A stretch of DNA of 18,724 nucleotides from Funneliformis mosseae (GCA_910592005.1 CAJVPP010001646.1:1-18724), one strand, 5' to 3'; shown: positions 1 through 9,669, numbered from the stretch's first letter. The notes: generated from the letters alone by a model not told the origin. Numbers and translations are program-made.

Positions 1-38
1 GAATAAATAATAAAATAAACTAAACTAAATATATCGAA

Positions 39-243
39 GGAAATAAAGTTGCCATTTTGCTAGGCAATAAAGTTGCTATGTCAATAAAATTGCCAGATCT
101 GCAGGCAACTAAATGGACATCTATGATCTACGTAATTATCAAAGGTAACTAAATTGACATTTAGGAATTTATATAATTGATCGACGGCAATAAAATGGAC
201 AAATTGATTTTCATAAAAGATCTACATGGCAATAAAATTGACT
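39..243 (+). repeat. Array of seven GGCAATAAAATTGACAT-like motifs
   Basis: Seven degenerate copies of a 16-17-base motif, consensus GGCAAYAAARTTGMCAT, begin near 39, 63, 82, 104, 144, 186 and 228. The first copies are 18-24 bases apart. The last four are 40-42 bases apart and are joined by less conserved AT-rich linkers. No open frame runs through the block. It reads as a decayed minisatellite or the subterminal part of a transposon cut off by the window edge. Copies and spacing are visible directly; the origin is inference. Confidence 0.6.
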
Positions 244-343
244 TCATATTCTACCAATTAAATCTATCTAGAATTTTACCCGTCACAATGCAGATAAAAT
301 AATAATTTATATATTAACATTTTTTATTAATATTATAAAAATA

Positions 344-516
344 CAGTTAACTCTTATTATAACGAACTCTATGTTCTGGATTTCAACTTTGCTATAAGGT
401 TATAATAAAGATTTTAAGAGATTTAATTGGCCAATTCACTATAATAAAAAGTATTTTTATTATATTTATTCAAAAAATTCATTATATCAAAAATTCACTA
501 TATCAAGAATTAATTG
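344..516 (-). mobile_element. 173-bp TA-flanked miniature inverted-repeat element (pogo/Tc1-type ends), copy 1
   Basis: The element starts CAGTTAACTCTTATTATA and ends ...TCAAGAATTAATTG, an imperfect inverted pair, and it is flanked by TA on both sides (342-343 and 517-518). This is the target duplication expected of Tc1/mariner/pogo transposons. It is a near copy (about nine in ten bases by eye) of 6591-6762 in opposite orientation; most differences are transitions. It has no coding capacity. Strand is arbitrary and set relative to the second copy. It may be an independent MITE or the left terminal arm of a 6.4-kb composite element. Confidence 0.8.
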
Positions 517-1109
517 TACTATATATATTATTATATATTATATAAATTAAATCTTATAAAATTTTAAATTACAAATATTAAAAGTATTTTATAAGTCTAA
601 AATATTATTATTAATATTTAAAATATTAATTTAAGAAAATTATAATAAATGAAATTTTATAAATATTTTATATTAATAATATTTTATTATTTAATAATTT
701 AATTTTTTATTTTTAGCTAGAATAAATAATTTTTTTTAAATAATATTTGTATAATTTAAAATATTTAGATTTATATATTTAAATTAGATATTTATTTAAA
801 TTGATTATACAAAATAATTTTTTTACTAAAATATTTAAAAATTATTATTTCACATTATAAATAATATTAATATTTATATATTAATTTCTTATTAATTATT
901 TATTAAATTTTATAAGAGTTTTATTATAAGAATAAAATTTAATAAATTTATTTAATTAAATAATTGTATATATAATATTAAATTCTTTTTAAATTATATA
1001 ATAATATTAAGTTTATTATAAGAAAATTTTTTAATATTTATCTAATTTTTTATTAATAATTTATTTTATTATTTTTTAAATTAAAACTATATTAATAAAA
1101 AAGTATTAT
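517..1109. other. Gene-free, extremely AT-rich stretch
   Basis: This stretch is almost only A and T, with stop codons in every frame and no inverted ends, repeats or coding-like protein sequence that I can find. It is probably decayed intergenic or transposon DNA. Confidence 0.5.
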
Positions 1110-1353
1110 TATATTTTAAACTCTTAATATAATAAATAAATTTTGATATAACAAATTTCACAATATAATGAATTTTTAGTATAGTACAGATTTTTTTATA
1201 TTAAAAAATCTTATTATATTGAATTTACTAGTATAATAATATACGAAAAAAATTTGTAAATATATTATATAAAATGATCTTTTTTATAATGAATTTATTT
1301 ATAATAAATTTTTTTTAATATAACTAAAATTTTGAAAGATAGATGTTATTTTA

Positions 1354-1935
1354 AAGAAATCTAATTCTATAAAAAAGAATAAAAAGTATATTAATAAATG
1401 TTCTCAAAAAAATCTGCCTATTTATGAAGAAGAAATTTAATATATTGGTTAGTCTTTAAGATCTAAAGAAAGCTGATTCTAAAAAAAGAGAAGAAAAGAA
1501 TATTAATAAATACTTTTAGAGAAGCTTATCTATCTTATATCCTAAAAAGAAAAAATATAATTTATTAGTTAATTTCTAAGATTCAAAGAAAGCTAGTTCT
1601 AAAAAAAAAAAAAAAGAATATTTTCAGATAAATTTATCTATTTTAAGAAGAAAGAATACAACTTATCAGTTAGTTTTCAAAGTTTAAATAAAGTTAATCT
1701 TAAAAAAGAGAAAAAAAATATTAGTAAACATTTTTAGTGAAGCTTACTCATCATACATTCTAAGAAGAAATAATACAATTTACTATTTAATTTTTAAGAT
1801 TTAAAAAAGGCTAATCCTAAAAAAAAGAAAAAAAGAATATTAGTAAACATTTTTAAAAAGTCTATCCATCTTATATCCTAAGAAGAAATATAACTCACTG
1901 ATTAATTTTCAAAATCTAAAAAAGATTAATTCTAA
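1354..1935 (+). repeat. Degenerate tandem array, unit about 100-120 bp, about 5 copies
   Basis: Recurrent blocks of the type AAAGAAAGCTGATTCTAAAAA begin near 1354, 1470, 1590, 1690, 1809 and 1921. Each is followed by GAATATTAGTAAACATTTTTA, a purine-rich AAGAAGAAA block and an AATTTTTAAGAT block. The commonest unit length is close to 40 codons. In one frame lysine-rich protein-like text recurs, but stop codons sit at equivalent places in every copy. I therefore treat it as non-coding or long-dead coding repeats. Confidence 0.6.
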
Positions 1936-2385
1936 AAGGAAGAAAAATTTAAAATATAAAAAAAATAAAAAAAATTAAATAAAAAAATTAAAAAACAAGA
2001 ATAAAAAAAAATAAATAAAAAAGTAAAATAATTATAAAAAAATATAAAGATAAAAAAATAATTATAAAATTAAAAAAAAATCAATAAAAATATTAGAAGG
2101 AAGAAAAATTTAAAAAAAAAATTAAAATATAAAATAAAGAAAAAAAAAGCAAAATTAAAATAAATATAAAATAAGAATAGGAGGAAGGAAAAATAAAAAA
2201 ATAAAAAAAAATAATTAAAAAATTGTGAAAAAAAAGATCAGAAAAATAAAAGAAAAGTATAAAAAAAATAAATTAAAAAAATGAATAAAAGTAAAATGAA
2301 AAAAATTTAAAAAAGATAGATAAAAAATAAATTAAAAAAATAATAAAAATAAAAAAGAAATGAAGTGATAAAAATAAATATTTTT
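1936..2385 (+). repeat. A-rich, strongly strand-asymmetric low-complexity run
   Basis: About 450 bases are mostly A on the + strand, with scattered T and G and very few C. It follows directly on the lysine-codon-rich tandem array and looks like an extension of its AAAAAAGAAAA segments by slippage. No frame is convincing as a protein. The asymmetry is directly visible; the mechanism is inferred. Confidence 0.7.
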
Positions 2386-2608
2386 TAACTTATAATATAG
2401 ACTATTCTGATTGATCTGATTGGATGATATTTTATTATAATGAAATTTTCATTATATATACTGAATAATTTATTATAGTATTAATGAATTTTTTAAATAA
2501 AGGTTTGATTGATCTAAACATCAAATTTGTTATATCAAAGTTTGACTGTATATTAAATTTATTATATATTTTATAATAATTATTTTTTTTAAATAAAAAT
2601 TTAATATA

Positions 2609-3337
2609 TAGTGGCTAACAAAAGAAATGTAATAACTTATATTTAGCTTTAAAAGCTTATAATTTATTAACTATAAATGCTAGAAATATAATTTTTAATT
2701 CATTTTAATCCTTATATTTTGGAAATATCCTATAAAAATTTATTAGCTAATTAATAATGCCAATTTTATATAATATAAAGATTCATATTAAAAATAGTAC
2801 TTAATAACTTTTGAGCTTAAAAAACTTTTATAAGCAGGCTAGCTATCATAAAACTGATATTCTTCTCTGCGTGATGATTTCAATAAGCTACTATAAATTT
2901 TATCTAAATCAGATTATCTAACCAGAAGATATCACGCAGTAAATATTAGCATTTTATTATAAAAATGTGTCTAACTAATTTTATATAGTAAAATATTGAT
3001 CTTTGCTATGTGATATCTCCTAATCAGATGGTCTGATTTGAACAAAATTTAGCTTATTAGAATCGTTATACAGAGAAAAATCAGAATCCAGTATATTTTA
3101 TAATAGTCAACTTACTTAAAAAGTTTTCTAAGCTTAAAAGGCATTAAGTACTATTTTTAATGTAGATCTTTACATTATATAAAATTGGCATTATTAATTA
3201 GCTAATAAATTTTATAGGATATTTTCTATAATATAAGAATTAAAATGAATTAAAAATTATATTTCTAGTATTTGTAATTAATAAGTTATAAGCTTTTAAA
3301 GCTAAATAAGTTATTGTATTTTTTTTATCAGCTACTA
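2609..3337. mobile_element. 729-bp fold-back (fully palindromic) element with Tc1/mariner-like ends
   Basis: The ends read TAGTGGCTAACAAAAG (2609) and ...TATCAGCTACTA (3337), inverted copies of each other, and TA lies outside each end. TIRs of the CAGTGGCnnnCAAAAGT type are typical of Tc1/mariner transposons, and the first base here is T instead of C. The two halves, about 360 bases each, pair along their whole length around a centre near 2973, with scattered mismatches and small indels and only a very short loop. No transposase frame is present, so it is a non-autonomous fold-back MITE. Confidence 0.8.
2867..2939. repeat. Nested inverted repeat, CTGCGTGAT...ATCACGCAG (left arm)
   Basis: Inside the left arm of the fold-back element a 73-base segment has its own short inverted ends, CTGCGTGAT and ATCACGCAG. 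This makes it more GC-rich than its surroundings. The matching segment in the right arm lies at 3006-3073 and is mutated (CTATGTGAT and GTTATACAG). It is present in both arms, so it was there before the palindrome formed or belongs to the original design. Confidence 0.65.
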
Positions 3338-4704
3338 TAATTATTTAAATATTTTTTAAATAAAATATTTATTTAAATAAATGTAATTTATCATTTTTTA
3401 TAATATATTAATATATTATATGACTATATTTATCACTTATATTACATCACTTTTATCTTTTAATTTTACTATATATTTCATAAACTTAGAATATTTAACA
3501 TTAGTTTAATTTACAATCAATAAACTTTAATAATATTTAAAAATATAAAACTTATAATTTTATTCTTATTAACTAAATTAATTCTCTAACTAATATTGTA
3601 TCAAGTTGATTGATTTTAATTCATAGCTATTGTCTTTGACTTTAAATTATAGTTAACTTATTTAATAAAAGATTAATATTAATAATATGATAGAATGATA
3701 TAATATTATGATAATAAATTATAAAATTCTTATTTAAATTTAATTTTAGTAAATATATAAATGAAAATTAAAAATATATATTATATTTTAATATAAATAT
3801 TTAAATATTTGAATTTAAATTTATAAAATATAATTTAATTATTAATAATTATAATATACTCTTATAATAATATTAATATTTTAAATATTTTATTCAATTT
3901 ATTTTAAAGTATAATTGACTATAAATAAAAAGATATTATATTATAAAAATTTAATTAATTTAAATATTAATAAATTATATTATAGATATAAATATAACTT
4001 ATTAATTATTAAATTATTTTTTAGTTTTAATTATGTATATAGTAAACCCTCTGTAAGTGCACTCTCTATAAGTGCATACTCTCTCTATATGCATACTATG
4101 ATTTAGTCCTAAGCTTGTGATTTAAAGCTAAATACATACCCTTTATATTCTACACGTACAAGCAATTTCAAATTCTGAATATATTAAAGCACTCTCTATA
4201 AATATATTCATGTGATCAATAACTAATTAAAATTAACTGTTCAATCATGTTAAAGTAAAATATATTATTTAATTTAAATTACTCTATATATATTTTGGAT
4301 TTTCTTCTAATTCTGTATGAAAGCTAGTCTAGATATAATTAATGAAACTTGAGAAAAATTTATTTTAATAAATTTAATTTGAAAATAATGTTATAATAAA
4401 ATAATTTTTTATTGAATATTTTCTAATCCATTACAAATATTTACAAAACTAATTAATCTAAATTATTACAAACATGTAAATAAATATTATACTTTCCTAT
4501 AATCAAATCAAACCAAATTAGTATTAATTAGAAAAGATTTAAAAATAATCATATGAATATACTTACAAGAAAATAAAATGTAAACAAACTGTTGAAAACT
4601 ATTATAAAAAGAAATTAAATTTCCATCGTATATCTAAATTGAGAAAAAAAATGAGAAACAAATATAATTTAACAAATTTTTATACATTTTCTATTAAAAT
4701 AAAT
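3338..4704. other. Gene-free AT-rich stretch
   Basis: The only local structure I find is a short repeat of CTCTCTATAAGTGCATA type at 4049-4096 (three imperfect ~13-17-base units), echoed by GCACTCTCTATAA near 4188. A 63-codon open frame at 3915-4106 is made almost wholly of Ile, Asn, Leu, Tyr and Lys, as expected from random AT-rich DNA. If a pogo element runs up to the transposase relic, this would be its 5' leader, but no left end is visible here. Confidence 0.5.
4049..4096 (+). repeat. Short tandem repeat, CTCTCTATAAGTGCATA type
   Basis: Three adjacent imperfect units read CTCTGTAAGTGCA, CTCTCTATAAGTGCATA and CTCTCTCTATATGCATA. They stand out because their C and G content is higher than the flanks. 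No function is apparent. Confidence 0.5.
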
Positions 4705-4734
4705 ATTTTGATATTATTTAAATAATATCAAAAT
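4705..4734. repeat. Perfect 30-bp palindrome
   Basis: ATTTTGATATTATTT is followed immediately by its exact reverse complement, a perfect palindrome with no spacer. A second small stem (ATAGTTCTT, AA, AAGAACTAT) follows at 4755-4774. Both lie 100-160 bases before the first recognisable transposase codons. They could be subterminal sites of that transposon or simply AT-rich chance structure. Confidence 0.6.
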
Positions 4735-5298
4735 TAATAATACATTCCTTAAAAATAGTTCTTAAAAGAACTATCCTTACTGAACTTCAAAAGTGAAACC
4801 TTTGTATTTATGCTCATGATAATAATAAAAAAACTCAAGCTTAATATGTTAATTAGATTGAAAAACAATGACTTTTAGAGTTAATAAAAGTATGATTACT
4901 CGTATTTTACAAATATCAGAAAAATGATTTAGTTCAAAAGTTATTAATCCAAATATCAAATGATATAAATCTGTTTCCTATCTAAAGCTTGAACTTACAC
5001 TTAAAGAATTTATTTTAAACTATCAATATCAAATAATTTTAATTGATGTAATACTTATTGAAAAAGCCAAATTGATTGCTAATAGATTAGAGATTTTTTA
5101 GGATTCATTTCAATTTTCTCAATAATAGCTTCAAAAATTTAAAGATCATAATGAAATTCATTAATGAAAGCTTGAAGGAAAAGCTTCATCTGCTGATAAA
5201 ATTTTAATTGCCAAAGCTTTACCTTTATTGAAAGAAAATTATTCTAATTATTTTCTTAAAAGAATCTATAATATGAATGAAACTGGATTATTTTACAG

Positions 5299-5370
5299 GT
5301 AAAATTTTAGTATATAAATTAAAGAATAAAAAAATAAAACAAAAAGTATACTTATCTTATATAATTATAG
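5299..5370 (+). other. Relic spliceosomal intron 1 of the transposase
   Basis: The 72-base segment begins GTAAAA and ends ATTATAG. Removing it joins ...GLFY to an Arg codon split by the junction and then LESD, which restores the family's GLFYR-L-x-x-D sequence in one frame. Intact GT and AG borders support a nuclear eukaryotic origin. Confidence 0.75.
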
Positions 5371-5817
5371 ATTAGAATCAGATTGAACACTTGCAACCAA
5401 ATGTCTTGCTAGATATAAGGTGAATAAAGAACATTATTTAATTGCATTATGTGTGAACGCTGATGGTTCTCATAAATTAAAACCTTTAGTAATTAGTAAA
5501 TATGAAAGACCACATTATTTTAAAAATATAAAAATCCAAAATATGCCTATAATATACTGAAATAATGCCAAATCTTAGATGATTATATTTCTCTTTCAAG
5601 AATGAATATAGAAATTTAATTGCTAAGTTGGTCTAAAGCATTGAGGTCAGCGTATATTATTCTTTATCGATAACTGTTTCAATTACAAAATAGATGGCCT
5701 TACTTTATAATACACTGATATTCATTTTCTATCACTAAATATAACCTCAAAAATCCAGCTAATGGATGTTGGAATAATCATAACTTTTAAAAGAAATTAT
5801 TGTCATTTTTATATATG

Positions 5818-5883
5818 GTAAGGTTTAATATAAAATTCGCATACCTTTTATGTAATTAAAATTAATTATTAATTTTTTTAAAG
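5818..5883 (+). other. Relic spliceosomal intron 2 of the transposase
   Basis: The 66-base segment begins GTAAGG and ends TTTAAAG. Removing it joins HFYI to a codon split by the junction, and the following frame reads VKAGKCVKDLHIDVLQ, as the family does. The exact acceptor is inferred from the frame. Confidence 0.65.
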
Positions 5884-6590
5884 TTTAATGTTATAATATG
5901 TAAAAGCAGGTAAATGTGTAAAAGACTTACACATAGATGTTTTACAAGCAGTTCATTTCATCATTAAAGTATGAGATAAGATTAAAGTTGAAACAATTTA
6001 TAATTGCTGGTATCATGTAAAAATTCTTTCCTTTAGTATTAATAAAGAAACAGATACGAGAAATACATTAGAAGATATCCATTGATCTAAAGATTTAATG
6101 CTTGATGATTTTATAGATAATATTCAGACTCTTAATCTTTTCCATTTAATACAGTTAAAAGAATTCCTTAATATTCCTGAAGAGGATGTTATTTTCAAAG
6201 TTCCTGAAAATAATCAAGTTATTAAAGAACTTGCTTATCTTTTTAAAAATACTGATGAGAAAAATATGGATTTAGAAGAGAATGATAACAGTTGTGAAAG
6301 TTCTGTTATTAGTATTAGTATTACCATTGCCAATTTAAATACTATACATATGTTTTTATTCTAATAGGATAATGCGAAAGAATATTTGAAGTTAGTAGAA
6401 AAACTTGAAAAGTTTTTTAAAATTAAAAAACAAACACAATGTGACAAACAAATATTAATACATATTTTAGTAACCCTTAGCTTATAATTATGCTGTATAA
6501 TATTTAATTTGAAATGTATCAGAGAAAAATATTCAAATTTTAATAAAATCAACGAAAAATTTAAGGTTACGATAATTGTATAACATTATA

Positions 6591-6762
6591 CAGTCAACTC
6601 TTAATATAGCGAATTTTTGATATAATGAATTTTTTGAACAAATATAATAAAAATACTCTTGTTATAGTGAATTGGCCAATCAAATCTCTTAAAAGCTTCA
6701 CTATAGTCTTATAGCAAAGTTAAGGTCTAGAACATAGAGTTCGTTATAATAAGAGTTGACTG
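6591..6762 (+). mobile_element. 172-bp TA-flanked miniature inverted-repeat element, copy 2
   Basis: The ends CAGTCAACTCTTAATATA and ...TATAATAAGAGTTGACTG are well-preserved inverted copies, flanked by TA at 6589-6590 and 6763-6764. The element is the reverse complement of 344-516 with a few substitutions. It lies about 100 bases after the last recognisable transposase codon. It is therefore either the 3' end of that transposon or a separate MITE that used the same machinery. Confidence 0.85.
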
Positions 6763-7020
6763 TATGCTATGTTATTAGCTGTTCTATAAATGCATACCTT
6801 TCTTAAGTACACGAAAATAATCAGTCTTAAGAGCTTATATTTATAAAGGATTTACTGTAATAGAATATACTATATTAAATATAAAAGATTAATAAAAAAA
6901 CTTTATATGCTATAATACTGGTCGAAATAGTTCAAATCAGCTAAAAATCAGATAGCTGATTTTAAACTAATTTTAATATTATTTATAACCAATTTATCAT
7001 ATTTTTAATTAGCACAAACA

Positions 7021-7440
7021 GGTGTCAATAGACACTGATCGACTCTAATTGGACATGGTCATTCAGCATTAATTCAGAACTTAAATTCAACTATAAATCA
7101 GCCTAAAATTAGTCTTAATTCAGTAATAATTTAAATGCTAATAGATGCTGATTGACTCCAATCAGATATAGCCATTCAGCATCAATTCAGAACTTTAATT
7201 CAACCATAAATCAACCTAAAATTAACCTTAATTTATCATCATTCAGCATTAATTCAGAACTTAAATAACCATAAATCAGCTTAAAATTGACCTTAATACA
7301 GCATCATTCAGCATTAATTCAAAATTTAAATAACCATAAATTAGCCTAAAATTGATCTTAATTTAGCATCATTCAGCATCAATTCAGAATTTAAATAACT
7401 ATAAATTAGCCTAAATTTGATCTTAATTTGGTATTAATTT
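7021..7440 (+). repeat. Tandem repeat, 65-67-bp unit with one longer 113-bp unit
   Basis: ATTCAGCATTAATTCAGAAC or a close variant begins at 7061, 7174, 7241, 7306 and 7371. Each unit continues with TTAAAT, AACCATAAATCAGCCTAAAA and TTGACCTTAAT. The first unit is longer because it holds an extra TGCTGATTGACTCCAATCAGA-like segment, which also occurs before the array near 7034. The array therefore grew from a higher-order unit. No protein is encoded. Confidence 0.8.
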
Positions 7441-7721
7441 GGTCAAATAAGTATATAAAATTGATATATTTTATTTATTAAATTTATTAAATATTAAAAA
7501 TTTATTAATAATAAAAACCTAATAAAATTCACATAAACATAATATAAATATTATCAAAACTTACTAATTAATTTCCTATTTAAAAAATATAAGTAAAAAA
7601 CAGAAAAACTATGTAAAATAATAAAAATATAATCATTTTTCTCCTAAAATTCCTTAAATTGTTCTAATATTCATTATAGTAATATTGCCATTTTTGAAAA
7701 AATGAATAAAAAATCAGAAAA

Positions 7722-8400
7722 ATTGATTAAAATTCAATTTAAATTTTGTTCAATTTTGATAGTTAGAGGCATATTTCTATTTTTGTATATTTTTTAAAAA
7801 ATTGACTAAAATTCAACTTAAGTTTCATCTAATTGATAGTTGAAGACATGTTTCTATTATAAAAAGTAAAAAAATTAACTAAAATTTGACTTAAGTTTCG
7901 TCTAATTTTAATAATTGAAAGTATATTTCTATTATAAAAGTAAAAAAAATCAGTATATTTTTTAAAAAATTAATTAAAATTCAACTTAAATTTCATTCGA
8001 TTTGATGGTTAAAGGCATGTTTTTATTATAAAAAATAAAAAATCAGTTTGTTTTTTATAATTTTTTTGAAAAATTGACTAAAATTTAATTTAAGTTTCAT
8101 TCAATTTTGATGATTGGAAGCATATTTTTTGAAAAATTAACTAAAATTCAACTTAAGTTTCATTTGATTTGATAGTAAAAGGCATGTTTCTATTATAAAA
8201 AGTAAAAAAAAAATCAGAAAAATTGACTAAAAATTGACTTAAGTTTTATCTGATTTTGATAGTTAAAGGTATGTTTCTAATATAAAAAATAAAAAAAATC
8301 AGTTTGTTTTTGAAAAGTTGACTAAAATATAGCTTTTTCTTCATTCAATTTTAATAGTTGAAAGTGAAAATTGATTAAATTCAACTTAAGACCTTTTTAT
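7722..8400 (+). repeat. Degenerate tandem repeat, units of 53-103 bp, about nine copies
   Basis: The core TTGACTAAAATTCAACTTAA, then GTTTCATCTAATTTTGATAG and GGCATGTTTCTATTATAAAA, recurs with starts near 7722, 7801, 7874, 7969, 8072, 8136, 8221, 8317 and 8369. Copies differ mainly in the length of the A-rich linker before each core. The 63-codon open frame at 8371-8562 starts inside the last copy and has no protein-like features. Confidence 0.75.
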
Positions 8401-8639
8401 TTTAAGATGATTTTTTTTAGCATTTTAGTAGAATGTAAAAAGAGAAAATTTGAAAATAATTGTAAAAAGATAAAGTTTGAATTGAAATTAATTTTTAAAA
8501 GTGAAAAAATTAAGCTTATTTATATAAATATTCCTATATATGCCAAAAATAAACTCAAATAGTATATTTGAAAACATATTAAATCAATATAAGATTTAAA
8601 GTAAATCAAAAACAATTTATCAATAAAATCATGTTTTTT

Positions 8640-9195
8640 ATTTATCATACAATTGAAATGATATATTGTTCTAATCGAATGATTCTTTACTTATCATTCA
8701 GTTTGAAATAATTTTGCTTTATTGTTCAGTTTAAAACAAATTTTACTTTATTATTTGATTTGAAATAATTTTTGTTTTATTTTTCAATTTGAAATGATTT
8801 TTGTTTTATTATTTGATTTGTAATAATTTTGTTTTATCATTCAGTTAGAATAATATAATTATTTTAATTGAATAATTCTTTATTTATTATTCAATTTAGA
8901 ATGATATAATCATTCTAATTGAATGATTTTTACTTTATCATTTGACTGAAATAATAAAAAAATTATTCTGATCGAATGATTCAATTATTATTTAATTAAA
9001 ATTGTTTCTTTAGAATGATAAAGGAATTGTTCTTTTAGAATGATAATAAAATCATTCCTTAGGAATGATAACATAATCATTCTATTAGAACAATAAGAAA
9101 ATCATTCTTTAGAAATAATAACATAATTATTCTATTAGAATGAAATGAACATTATTCAATTAAAATGATAAAGAAATTATTTCTTTAGAATGTTA
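8640..9195. repeat. Array of small GAATGAT/ATCATTC palindromic repeats, left block
   Basis: Units of about 25-45 bases contain GAATGAT or TTGAAATGAT followed within a few bases by ATCATTC or variants, so each unit can form a small hairpin. The first half is of the TTGAAATAATTTTTGTTTTATT type. The second half is of the AGAATGATAA..AATCATTCYTTAG type. Hairpin potential is visible directly. No CRISPR-like constant repeat with unique spacers exists here. Confidence 0.7.
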
Positions 9196-9669
9196 TTAAT
9201 GATAACCCATTTGTATTACTAAATGACTGCGTTAATTAATGTCATCAATGATCACTAAGAAAATCATGATTATCATTTTTACTGATTTCACTACTATCAC
9301 AGTTATCGTTATGATATTTATTTTCATTATTATTAAATTTATTATTATTTTATTTATTATCATTATTATCATAGTTATATTTATTTTCACTATTATATTT
9401 ATTATCTCTTTATTATAACTGTATTTTATATAAATATCCTGTATTGTCACTTTGACAAAATAAAAAATTTCAATCGTACAATTAATAAAGTATAATCTTA
9501 ACAACATAAAAACTATATCTTTGTCAATATCTATTTTCTTAAAACATAAATCATCAATAAAGATAACCTGACCCTTCAACTTAAATAAATTTATATTTAT
9601 TTCTTTTATAGTTTACAACTTAAACTCCTTATTAGCAAATAAGCTTTGTTATCCTAACAATGTAGTGTT
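9196..9669 (-). other. Spacer between the two palindrome arrays, weakly coding-like on the - strand
   Basis: This is the only part of the 3.66-kb element that is not clearly repetitive. On the - strand a 115-codon open frame spans 9232-9579. Its first 40 residues (KGQVIFIDDLCFKKIDIDKD and on) are varied. The remainder is Ile/Asn/Met low-complexity sequence from ATT/ATA/ATC repeats, and another frame of the same strand gives an Asn/Asp-rich tail (HNDNCDSSEISKNDNHDF). This could be the shifted remnant of a transposon protein with an acidic tail, or chance. I recognise no domain. Confidence 0.25.

Larger units (their letters stand above)
1110..2548. mobile_element. Possible decayed pogo-family relic holding a repeat array
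   Basis: The left side, near 1117-1158, resembles one end of the 173-bp miniature element: ACTCTTAATATA, then TTTGATATAAC. The right side, 2523-2548, reads AAATTTGTTATATCAAAG then TTTGACTG, followed by TA, like the other end of the family. The 17-base segments at 1142-1158 and 2523-2539 are exact inverted copies. Between them lie the ~120-bp repeats and an A-rich run and no recognisable transposase. The outermost left bases are not preserved, so the left boundary is uncertain. Confidence 0.4.
4868..6487 (+). pseudogene. Decayed pogo/Tigger-like DDE transposase
   Basis: The locus once encoded a transposase with an N-terminal CENP-B/pogo helix-turn-helix region and a DDE_1 catalytic domain. 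The translation starts MTFRVNKSMITRILQISEK, then shows the linker KLEGKASSADKI, then ALPLLKENYSNYFLKRIYNM before NETGLFYR. The family has MDETGLFYR here, so the first catalytic Asp is now Asn. After an intron come TLATK, KVNKEHYLIALCVNADGSH and KPLVISKYERP, then the second Asp region LFFIDNCFN and SKIQLMDVGIIITFKRNY. After a second intron come DLHIDVLQAVHFII and a long acidic C-terminal part ending near 6487. The coding sequence is broken by many in-frame stops, among them 4925, 4961, 5099, 5123, 5162, 5165, 5384 and the pair at 6362-6367. Most fall where the family has Trp, Gln or Arg. The open piece at 6098-6364 is the C-terminal part, not a separate gene. It cannot make a working enzyme. 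The family call is confident; the exact start is a guess. Confidence 0.88.

Noticed and set aside
3915..4106. 63-codon open frame on the + strand
   Set aside because: Its composition is almost only Ile, Asn, Leu, Tyr, Lys and Ser, as random AT-rich DNA gives; there is no motif or relative, and it runs into a short tandem repeat.
6098..6364. Independent 88-residue gene
   Set aside because: It is in frame with, and matches, the C-terminal portion of the decayed transposase; its stop is one of the decay stops and family-like sequence continues beyond it to 6487.
6361..6552. 63-codon open frame on the - strand
   Set aside because: It is antisense to the C-terminal end and tail of the transposase relic, whose + strand translation matches a known family.
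8371..8562. 63-codon open frame on the + strand
   Set aside because: It starts inside the last copy of a degenerate tandem repeat and is Lys/Ile/Asn/Phe low-complexity sequence.
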